DNA of 64,000 nt from NCBI RefSeq assembly GCF_036850765.1, contig NC_089490.1, positions 102,784,074 to 102,848,073 of the forward strand, written 5' to 3'. The stretch comes from Saccopteryx bilineata. Lineage: Eukaryota; Chordata; Mammalia; Chiroptera; Emballonuridae. Both the position numbers and the translations under genes were made by a program. Below, piece after piece: positions 23,201 through 35,200 of the stretch. The notes under the pieces are model-generated. The model was not told the DNA's origin. It saw only the letters and a list, made by a program, of their open reading frames with translations, and made no database searches. Numbering within the stretch: the first letter of the stretch is position 1; the number at the start of each line of letters is the position of its first letter.

Positions 23201-26200
23201 TTTAGTTCTTTTCTCAGTTTTGTAATTATAAACTTATTTCTTTAAATGACCTATATGAGTCTCCTCCATGACTTTGCAAGCTTCCCAGGAGCAGGGACCA
23301 AGCTTGTTTTTCTCACCAATGAGGTATTCTCAGCACCTAGCATAGTATTTGGTACGTAGTAGGTATTTTTTATTTTTCAGGTAAATAAATAAATATATGC
23401 CATAAAGGCATATTGGAAAAGTCTTCTGGGAGTGACATGTTTCTACTGGGACACCATGGAATGTGGGGTAAATAAATAATCCCAGGCGCTTAGGGGCCAT
23501 GGACATTCTAAGCAGAAAGCAGTAGTCAATATTTAGAAAAAGATGGTCAACAACACTTGTTTAGAATGAGAATGAAAAAACTTATTAGAATATTCTTATA
23601 TTGGGCTAAGAAATAATGACCTTCTAAGTCATGAAATTTAGCAATTGAAAAGCATAGAATAAAAACACAATTTGGTTTTTATTCTAACACAAGTTGATCA
23701 TATTAATGATGCTTAATTTAAGAAATAAAAAAAAGACTGAGGATTATTCTGGACACTTTCAAACTTCACAGACCACAGGGCACTAGGCAGGCTGGGTAGA
23801 CTCAGAAAAGTATTTATAGAGGTAGATACGGAAGCCTGGTAAAAGTCATCACTTAAAAGGGAAAGTTGCTCTGAGTATTCATTTTGAATCTCAGTGATTC
23901 GAGTTTTGGTTTTTCTTTTTCCTCTTTCTAGTATCTTGTGATTCCAGCATTGTAAATGTCTGGTAAAGCTACAAAATACTGAAAGGGATATTCAAAGTCT
24001 TTTACAATTACTTGGTCTCCTATTTTTTAAAGAACTATCTAATGATGATATGTACATCACAAATAAGCGTACACTCAGAAATGGCGAAGATGAGGTGTTG
24101 GCACCAGCTCTTCAAATTCTGGTTTGGTGTTAATAACAACGTTATATTTTCCTGAATGGGCTTGGGTTGATTCTATTTTCTCAGAGCAAGACTGTGCTTA
24201 TTTTTTTTTTAAAATGTTCATTCTATTTCTGATATAGAGTAGTAGGAGAAGATACTTAAGCCCAGAGCCTAGATTCGGCCAAATGTTCCATTCTCTTGGC
24301 TTACGTTGGCCACATGTTTTTGTGCTAGGCCACTACAAAGTAAAAGACGGAGCAAGGTGTTATAATGCTTAACTGTAAACACTTCACTCTGACTTGGAAG
24401 GCTGTTGTGTCTTAAACAGGCGGTACTTTGGCGAGAAGATCGGGTTGTATTTTGCCTGGTTGGGCTGGTACACCGGCATGCTCTTCCCAGCCGCCTTCAT
24501 CGGACTGTTCGTCTTTCTGTACGGAGTCATTACTCTGGATCACTGCCAAGTCAGGTACAGAGCACTTGGCTGAGCCCACCTGTGTTTATATTTACAGAGG
24601 GTTGTTTGTGCTGCAGGGTGGGAGGTATTCACAGACAGATAAGGTTATTCATAAAAGATAAGTGGGACAACTTTTCTTTTAACTTCCTTCTTAATCTCTT
24701 CTGGAAAAATTAAAAAGGCTTCATTTACTAAGTCTCTGCATCTAGGGCCCTTGCTGCCATGGTCTTCAGCTATCAAGGAAGCAAAATTTGCATTTCTGGG
24801 CATATAAGCGATGATACGTGCTCAGAACAAATCACTTTTATTCACAGGCTAAAATTTGTTCTGTCTGACTTTTTCACTTTTCTCTTTCTGCTAGGACTGC
24901 AAAATGCTGGCTTAACAATCATTTTGTACAAATTCTTTGTTTTCATAAGGACTCTTTAAGCCTAAATCAGAAAGACATCTCACCCATATGGTAGGGCTTC
25001 CAAAGGATCAGTTTTGGTGATTGTTATCTTGACTCTTTCACCAAAACAGTGTTTACGGTATTCATAGAGGTCTTATTGCAAAGGCCAGACAGTGCTCTTT
25101 GATAATAAATGTGCGTTTCAGAAGTGATCACAAAAGTAAAAGTGATTGATTGACCGTCCTGCCTACAAACATATTTCACTTTCTGGAGAACTGGTTAACG
25201 AGGTGTAGCTTTCTCCCAGAACTACTCCCTAGTATTTTTATTTATTCCTCCATTAGTAGTTGTAACTTATGCACATAGAAATCAAGGCAGATGCTTTTTG
25301 ACATTTCATTCTCCCTATAATTCACTGTAAAATTGCTTCAACCTTATGCAATGTTGTCAATGACTTCTGTGTAATTTGGAGTTTGGCAACAAATGTTTTG
25401 CTTCATGTATTTCTCTAAGTTTAACTTATTAATATGTAAAGCCAAGAAACAGTCTCATAAATAAATAGTTTTATCAAATTATTAAATTGTACCAGAACTT
25501 GTTTATTTTAATAACAGATAAGGCTAAGGTAATCTACTAGATCTTATTCACTGGTTAAATATTCTCATGAAATTGTGGGGGGGTGGATGCTCTTATGTCA
25601 TCAAAAAGCAGTCCTTTCCTGTTCTCTTTTCCAGTAAAGAAGTCTGCCAAGCTACAGACATCATCATGTGCCCTGTGTGCGATAAATACTGTCCATTCAT
25701 GAGGCTGTCAGACAGCTGTGTCTATGCCAAGGTAATTCCAAATATGCAGCATTTTAGGTGGATTGAATTTTATACATACTTTTCTGAAGACCAGAGGCTA
25801 ATTATATTCTCTCTGTCATTTCTTGTCTTTGATTCTCAAGCTTATGTTGTAAGATAGACTTACCTCCACTGTCCAGAATTCTGATTCAAATGTCTTCTTA
25901 CTGTATGTGTATATTGAATGCATTGGCTGTAATCACAAGAAGCTGCAGCACACAGAGTGTAAAACTCACAGTTGGGAGAGTCACAGAAAGGCTCACAGCT
26001 TGACTCTGCTCTTGTCAATCAAGGAATAGGTTATTTAACCTCTCTGAGCCTCAGTTTTCTCATCTTGTAAAATGGAGACTATGGTAACCTTTTTCACACA
26101 ATTATTATAAGAAATGAGATAACATGTGTACTGAGCAAAGTGCTTGGCAAATGGTGATTAATATATCAGTAAATGGGACCCACCATCAGTGTTCTCCTCT

Positions 26201-29200
26201 TCACCATCATTGCTGTCAAAAAGACTTAAGAGTCAAAGCAAGGTCAGCTATTTTTACCTCCTTCACCTTGCACAGGAACAGGTATAGCCTTTTTGAAGCT
26301 GAGCCTTCTTACCCCTGAAACGCACACCTGCTCTATCTGCCTTTCTTTGGTCATGGGGACCAAAGAAAATAGTACATGTGAAAGTGTTTTTAAAACAAAG
26401 AAACAGCATCATTGTGTCTAGAACAGGTTATTGCATCTCCCTTTCTCACGTTACGCCTTCCTTTAGTAAAATCTTAGCTATAGTAATCAAATTCCTGTGG
26501 TGCTTTACTTAGGAGCAGATTCACTAACGCACCATCATAGCTGAAGTATGGGCTGGTGAAGCCTTTTCCAAACCCCACTGCCCATCAACTTACCCAGATT
26601 CCAGATAGAAAAGGGGTTGGCAGATTTTAGTGAACCTCTGCAATCACTGCAACTTGGATCTATCTGATTATACTGTTGGCACTGCAGAGTTTGTTCCTTA
26701 CGCATGAGAGAACATTTGATAGGCAGCCCAGGAGCCCGCCCACTCATGATGTCTTTAGCCCTGCAGGTGGCCAGATTGTGCGGAGCTTAAAACCACAGCA
26801 GCCAGCTGTGATTTTAAAAAGATTTGGGCTCTTGCTATGTGCAGCAAGAACCAAAAAAAGCACAAAATACTCTCCCTCGCTTTGGAGAACATACTAATCG
26901 ACCTGAATAGATGAGGACAAATGTAACAGAGTCAGTTAGGGAAATAAAGGTTTTAATGAAGATCAAAAGAGTTCTGTCAGTAATTTAATTTCTGTTTATA
27001 TATCCTGAGTTAAGCCTGAACAATTTAGGTACAAAAATCTTGCTTTTGGGAAATCTCAGAAGTCCAGTTTGTTGTTATTGTTGTAGTTGTTTGGGGCAAC
27101 TGTTTGTTTGTTGTTTATGTGAAAAAACATGCCTTGAGTGAAGTTCTCTCTTTAGGAGGTCTGAGATAATTCCTTAAAAGGATCATAATATTTAGTGCAC
27201 TCATGTTTCATAGGGGCTTCTTTGGGCAGTTACCCTACTGAATATAACATCAAGAACAGTAATTATATAATAATAACTAGGCTACAACTATAAAAATAAC
27301 TAGGCAACCTACATTTATTCTTTCTAATTCTATAGCCACTTCGAGGTTCATATTGTCATTCCCATTTTACTCAGAGACAGAGAGAGGCAGAAATGACTCA
27401 TTCATGATCACACAGAAGTGAGTAGCTGTCTGACTATAGAGCATGTCATTGTGCCAGAGTGAGTCACAGATGTTTAGCTCATGGATTTTAAGTTTAGTCT
27501 TGCCTGCTTAGCAAACTGAAGGCTAAAAAGCCTCAGAATGACAGAGTTGAAGTTGTACAGACTTTTCATTTATCAGAAATGCCAGATTGATTTCATGGAA
27601 CTGAGGACCTAGGAATCAAATCAAAACCTAGATCCAATTTAATCAATGCTACTTTGCTGATCAGGAATGTTTTCTCTCCGACCCTTGTGTGTTCAAGGGC
27701 CATACACCCAGCTTTAACTGACTTTAGCAGAATGGGACTTATTGGCTCCGTTCCCTGGAAAGACACTGGAGTAGCGCACACTGAGCCCAAAGGCTTCGTG
27801 ACCTAGAACTGGTCCTCCAGGCCCCCAGGTAGCGCTCTCTTGCCACCTGTCTACATAACCAAGCCGCAGACAGGTTCTCTTCACATGATGGGGAAGGTAG
27901 CTGCTGACTGCCATAGCTCCAGGCTTACATCTTTCTTTCTTGATATCCTTAAGCTTATTTTATGCTTATTTTAAATTTGTCTGCTGTTATAGAATGTCTG
28001 TTTCAGAATGTATATGTTGCCTAGTTTCAGATTTGGGGGAGGCAGCTGCCTCCCCCAGATACTGCATAGTTTTGGCCTATGGGTGCCTACCCCATGGAAG
28101 TAACAACCCTTCTGGTAAAGGTCAGAGGCCACGTTCTAGGCTGTCCATCTGGTGAGTTTTCAGAGAGGAGGGGACAATGTGTCCCAGGCATCACTTGTGT
28201 GTGCATCTCTTGCAGAGAACTTTTCTGGTAGGAATTGCATTTGTACTGACCAGGCTGTGGCGCACTGGCTAGAGCGTCAGACTGGGGTGCAGGGAATTGC
28301 ATTTGTAAGCTTGCCTAGCACAGAGGAGAATGGGGGGAGGCGCTCCCCCTTGACTGGATCTGCCGGCCCCGGGTTTTAGAGGGAGTACACTGGGAAGGGA
28401 ACCCGAAGCAACTGTCCAGGCAGCCCCGCTCTCATCATCTGCTCAACCATCAGGACCCAAGCGTCCCTGAGATTACCCCCAAGAATACCAGTACCTGTGG
28501 TTGGGCCTGTTGCAGCTGGTTTTTTGAGAAAAGAAAAATTTATTGTCCAATGACCCTTGAGGGAGAAGCTGAAATAGAACTTAGGTATTTCTCTAACCTT
28601 GGGGACTGCTATCTAACTCTCCCTATGTACACCCTCACTACCCCCACCATCACAGACACACACACACACACACACAAATGCATGCACATGCAAACACACG
28701 TGCACACAAACACATATACCACACCTCATTCAAGGCAACCTTCTATCTCCCCTGGAGTTTCTCAAGGGTCTTTGTTTTTGTGTTTTGTTAGTGCCCAGAA
28801 TCTACTGTGTTGCTTCTCTAGGACTGATTTTGGTAGAGGGAGCCATCAGCTGATGCTACCTTACCGTCTTAGTAGGAACCAGAAATCCTTAGTAATGCAC
28901 CACCCCTCCTGATTCACCTGTTCCCACATTGGCGCTGCAGCAGAAAATTTTCTCTCTCCAAATGTTTGCATACCAGTCCCAGGGAAGGACTCAGATTGGT
29001 TCTATTTGGGCTATGTGCCCCTGGTGACCTGCATGAGAAAGATTTAGAAAGGGAAGGAAAGATGATGAAGCAACCAACAGTAATGACAGTCACATCTATT
29101 CCAGAATCTACACTGATGGTGCCGGCTACAACTCCTGCCAACTCCCAGTAAATGCCCTCATGGCGAACACACGCCAGCCACAAGCCACTGGAATTCTCGG

Positions 29201-32200
29201 GCTTGATTGATGCTGAGTGCCCACTGTGCCGCTTCACACTTCCTCTAGCATATGAAATAAATCAGCTTTCAACTTTTGTCTCACATTAAATGTTGGAATG
29301 TTGCCTTCTCGCCTATGTTCAAAAAGAGAGAGCGAGAGAAAGAAAACATAAACTTTTGAAATTTTTTGAAATACTTCACATTCTGATATAGCAGGCAAAG
29401 ATCTGTTTATGCTTGGCACATTCTCCAAGGGACAGTAAAGTATACTTTATAGCAAGCTATAAAGCACCCAAAAAAAATGTTATGCTTTATGAGTGTATCA
29501 GTCATCATTTGAGTTTGGCATGATATTGGTGTGATTTATCCTGGAGGCGGAAATGAGCATGACAGTTTTGCAGCAAGAATATTTTTGCTCTGCTGTGGAG
29601 TGACAGAATAAATTATTCTAACAGTAAAGTATTTGCTAGCTGCCTTTGTTTTACGTATAATAGGTAAATATAGTGATTACCCAAGGTTTTAATTTAGGTG
29701 TAAGTGGATTTTCCTAATGGTCTGCTCTCTCCTCTTTATTATGCGGAAACCCATTATGCAGTCCAGAAAACGTTTACTCAAAACTATACAAACGAAATTG
29801 CAATAGCTTCAAGGTGAATAAATAAGGCATTAAAAACAGTGCTTGGGAAATTAGAAACCTTTAAAACAGTAACAATAATACCTACCTGGTCTTAAATATA
29901 TTCATATACATATGTGCACATCTTACAGTTCTTATAGTGCAGAAAAGAAAGTTTTTAGTGGCACTGTTGGGGCTGCTGATCAATGTTCAACTGGCTGATA
30001 CCCACATAAAGGGAAACAATTCTCTCTTCTATATTCAAACTACTTCTCCATTAGAGGAATTCCCTTCTTGATTATGACCCAAAAAGAATATCTTCCAAAG
30101 AAATCTGGCAAAATTCATTGTATAATCACAGCTATTTTTATAGGACTTAAAAGAGAAAAGTGAGTTGGAATATAGCATAGAAGTTAATTTAATGATGATT
30201 CCTCATGTTCCAGGTTACCCACCTTTTTGACAATGGAGCCACTGTCTTCTTTGCTGTTTTCATGGCAGTCTGGGGTGAGTGTTCCAAACCGGCATGATGT
30301 GAGCTCCCCTCACACGCCCTGTGCTGTGTTCCTTTAGATGTCTGACTTTGGATGGGAAAGGGAGAAGCTGGAGTAAATTCAGTTGCCTGTTCTATTAGTC
30401 GCAAGCTGATCCATAATTCATTTGGTTTATTTAAAAAGTGGTATTGTAGAGGAGAAGCATGCCTAATTTCTCTTCTCTTAAGCCTTCAACCATTTCATCA
30501 GCAAGCCATTATTAGAGTAAAACTTAGCATTTATTGGAGACAAAAATAAAGCTAAGGGTACATTGAAAGGTATGGTAAGATCAGAATATCCATCTTAGTA
30601 TATATAGGACTTTCTGTTGTAAATGAGACCTTTTGCGTCAGGCTTATGTCTGAGTACCCAACTTTGGCTTTCTTCCAATTCTGGACATAATGACTCCCTA
30701 TAAACGAGAGCTTCTTAAAAGGCTGACTCAAGTCCTTCTATACAAGTTCAGGCCAACAGTCCTATAATAACAAGGTGTGATGGAACATCCACTTAAGGAA
30801 TTACTTAATCTAAAATTATTTAAACTACTTCTTTACAGAATTGGTTTCATTTCAATGGGTTATCTTCTAAATCAAATAATTATAAAGCTTTAATAATATA
30901 ATAAAGAATCTGGACAAATTCACAGTGAATAGTGAATAGTGGTTACCTCTGGAGAGGAGTATTCATGGAAGAGTTGGTGGATAAACAATGACAAGAGACA
31001 AACTTTTTACACTATATATTTTCAGCCTGATTTGAATTTTTGTCTATGATTATGTATTTATTTTTTATAATTAGAATTTAAAATACCAGATCTGAATTTT
31101 GATGTTACCAAACTAATTCAAGGCATATGCTCATGTTGCTCCTTCTGTCTGGGATGAGTACTGAAACCTTCCCCACCTTTCAGGGCCCAGCTGAAATGTC
31201 ATCTGTTCCAGCCAGAATATGTCTTTCTTATTTGGACTTTCATAGCCTTTGGTTTATATTATTTTAGGGGAACTTGTAATGATATGCATATATAATTTAT
31301 CTTCCCCTGGAGGTTCGTGGTCCTCAAGGACCATTGTTGTTACTGGAGACCTCATGCATTTCTTTTAAAGACAGAGAGATTCATATTTGGTGGGTGGGAT
31401 GATTAGTGGGTGGATGGATGGGGAAAAAATTGAAAAGGGAAAGAGAAGAAAGTTACCAGGAGGATTTGTTTATGAGATGAATGTGTTCAAATGCTGTTTG
31501 ACAAGTGGAACTATAAACCCTTGTTCTCTTGAGGAGACTGGCCTACCTAGAGATCTTCAAGAAAAGTTGTCTCACCCATCACAGCTCTGTTAAGGTGACA
31601 TATTTTGATTTCTGTGACTCTAGCCCCTTTCATCATTTCTGTGATTCTAGCCCAGTGGGTATTGGACCCAAGATCAGTCAAACCGTAGGTGGTGAGTGGC
31701 CTTGGGGAAGCCCTGAGGTTCTGCATTCTCAAGAATGTGAATTGGGACTATGAATAGAGACAGGGAGTTAGTGTAGGAACTGACAGGGGAAGATGCAGAG
31801 AGGACAGGAGAGAGGGAGGGAGAGAGGGATAGATTGAGATTGAGTCAGAACCAAGAGGAATTATGAGAAGACTAAAGTTATGAGAAATCAGAACCTACAA
31901 ATAGGCAGAAACAAAGAGCTGTGGAAAAGAAAATATTAATAGAATACAGGGCACAGAAGCCAACTGGCAGCTGACTGGGAGAAAAGGTGGAACAGTCCCC
32001 CAAAGAGAAAGAATGTAGCCAAACCATGTTTTTAGTGGGTATCAGCGTGAAGACCAGAGTCCCTTGTGACTAAGGTCTCTCAAGCAGCTGGCTTCCATCC
32101 CCTGTCTCTGAAAAGGCCCCATCTTTAATTCCCATGTGATTCCTGCCTCCCTTAGTGAGCCTTGAGGAAAACCCTTAATATCTGTGCATCTCTGTCCCTT

Positions 32201-35200
32201 GCAAACAAAGCTGATCATTAACAGAGTTTGGTTACTGGGCTGAGCACTCAGATCAAGAAGGTGTATTTTGGCCTTGGCCAGCTGGCTCAGTGGATAGAGC
32301 CTTGGTCCATCATATGGACGTCCCAGGTTTGATTCCCAGTCAGGACACACAGGAGAAACAACCATCTGCTTCTCTCCCCATTCCACTCCCTTTTCTCCCC
32401 CTCTTCCCCTCCTGCAGCCAGTGGCTTGATTGGTTCAAGTGTGGCCCCAGGTGCTGAGGATAGCTTGGTTGGTCCCAGTGTGCCAGTCTCAGGCACTAAA
32501 AATAGCTTGGTTAATTCGAGCATTGGCCCAAAACAGGGATTGCCAGGTGAATCTAGGCTGGGGCGCATGCAATAGTCTGTCTCATTATCTCCCTTCCTCT
32601 TACTTAAAAAAAAAAAAAAGAATGTGTATTTGGTTTTTCAGAACATGTTATTATCAATAACCATGATCAGGAAATATAACAAGCCATCCAGTGCTTAAAC
32701 TTTGCCATAGTTACAAGTGAGGAGACTTTAAACAAAATATTTTTAAATAATTGGTTCCCAAGCTTTTTCATACACAGAAAATGATCATATATGCACAGTA
32801 TACTGATGAACATGAAGGGGCCTACTCATGGCCTGGGATAATACTGCACAGAGGACCCTAGCTAGCCCCAGCCACCCTAAGGGCTGATGGGATTATTACC
32901 TCTTACAGTCATACCCACTGGGAAACTCTACTTTGGACTACTGGTCTATTGTGTAATTAGTTAATGCTTCTGTAAAAAGAATTGTATCCTGAAAGAACTA
33001 ACATATGAAACTCCCTTACCCACTTTAATATTTCACCCATTTTAGGTATACTTTGACTAAAATAATGTTTTCTTCTCCTATAGTTTTTCCTCTGAAACCA
33101 TACAGTGGAGTAAAGTTCTAGTATAATGACATTTGTCTATAAAGCAGAGGTTGTCATCTCTACCCCTCACCCAGGACCACTGTTACAAAGGGCATTGCAT
33201 CTCTATTTTGCAAGTTGGTATATCTTATGCTAGGCATCACAAATATGTTTTATTTTTTTCCTGCCATCCTCAACTGACTGATTGGGGGCAGTTGCCCACA
33301 GAATGGAGTTGAGAAGCTTCTGAGGTTGCAAGTAGGTGGATGGGAGATTTGACAGTCCCTGTACCTTGGAGGGCACTCAGTAAGACTCTGATAGATGCTT
33401 TGTAATAACCTCTGGGCACAAGGGAACATTTTAGGTTCATTCTAGGCTATGCAAGTATGGAATAATTTATCCTCTGAATTGCTCTGTTTTAGTTGACAAC
33501 TTAATGCTTAAATCTTATATTGTTCCCAGAAAAAGACTAATTTATCCCAGGTGTTTCTTTGTGGATAGGGCTATGCCTTCTGCAGAATTCTGGAATGACT
33601 AGTAATAACCAGTAATAATAATAGCACATACTAACTGAGGGCTTACTATGTGCTGAACACTGTTCAGCATTGTACAGTGTCATCTCAGTTAATTTTTATA
33701 GCACCTTTTCTTGTGACAGAGACAGAAAGAGAGAGAGAGAGACAGCGACAGACAGACAGGAAGGGAGAGAAATGAGAGGCACCAATTCTTTTTTGCAGTT
33801 CCTTAGTTATAAATTGATTGCTTTCTGATATGTGCCTTGAAGGGGGTGGGGCTACAGCAGAGCGAGTGACCCCTTACACAAATCAGTGACCTTGGGCTCA
33901 AGCCCAGCAACCGTGGGCTTCAAGGTAGTGACCTTTGGGCTCAAGCCAGTGACCATGGGGTCATGACTATGATCCCATGCTCAAGCCAGCGACCCTATGC
34001 TCAAGCTAGTGAGTCTGTGCTCAAACCCGTGACCTTGGGATTTCAAACCTGGACTCTCTGCATCCCAGTTCAATGCTCTATCCATTGCACCATCGCCTGG
34101 TCAGGCTTTATAGCACCCTTTGAAGAAGGTACTGGTACTGTTATTATTCCCATGTGATAGATGATGAAACTGAGGCAGTAGCCAGAAAGTGGCAAAGCCA
34201 AGAGTTAAACTGGCAAGTTTCAGCCCCTACCCTCTACTCCTAGGATCAGAGATTGTTTGCAGCCGTTTGTTTCTGTTTCAGTGATCTAAACTTTAAGATA
34301 AAGAACTATTATACTTATCCTGAGCCCCATTTATAGTGCTTTACAGTGGTGATGTTCTATAAAAGCGTGTCAGTCCTAATGACCTCATTCTTTATGATTG
34401 ACAAGTTGCAACATTTAAAAAAATAGACTTTATTTTTGAGAAAGTGTTAGATACGGAAATAATGTGAACAGATGTAAGTGGTTTACAAGACTCAGAGGAA
34501 AGGGGTTGGCATGTTTGTTTTGTTGCCTTTTGCTTTGTGTGTTGACCAGAGAAACCAGAAGGCTGCTTTTGGAACCAGTCTGGAGCATCTGGGGAGGGCC
34601 TTCCAGCGGGGTCAGAACTCCACTGCCTTTGTTCATGATCACACGCTGTGATAGCAGGGCCTCCTGGGGACCCTTGAGGTATACTGTAAACCCAGGGCTC
34701 TGGGATTAAACCACATGCTCATTTTTGTTCATAAAAATTCAAGGAACAAAACAATTATGGCCTAAATTAGCTTTTCTCCTTGGGGGGAAAAATGAGTCAT
34801 TAAGAAGTGAGATGTTGGGGGAGACTTGACAGCAAGCAGATTATTTCCTTCTTTTCTGCATTTACTTTTTTTTTACTCTTTCCTCTGTTTCTCTTCCCAT
34901 TTTCAGTGTTGCCCAAAATAAAATTATCCCCAATAAACAAAGCAAGATTCTCAGAGCTCTCCAATCAATAACAAGATTGTGGTTATTTTGATGCAAATTC
35001 AGATTCTGTATACAGGCCTGTCAGTAATTTATGAATGAAGTATGTCTCATATTTTGAAAATAATATTATAATAATTAGCCTTTTATTTCAGATATTTACA
35101 ATATTTTTTTTATCTTTTCTCATTTATATGTCTAACAAAAATGGTGATTGTATGTTCAGAAAAAGACAAGGTATACATTTACTAAATGCCTACTGGGTAG

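Larger units (their letters stand above)
25732..30213 (+). other. ANO4: ANO4 intron, 4.5 kb
   Basis: It holds a MIR (about 26000-26165, sense), a MIR-like piece (about 27310-27430, antisense), the tailless SINE fragment (28246-28292) and a CA microsatellite (28651-28676). The stretches 26170-27300, 27440-28230 and 28720-30213 show nothing assignable. Confidence 0.55.

Noticed and set aside
28914..29237. 107-codon minus-strand frame
   Set aside because: No recognisable domain, and position and length are within chance expectation.
34464..34709. 81-codon open frame near a GC-richer patch
   Set aside because: No similarity and no exon-like borders; single-strand chance frame.
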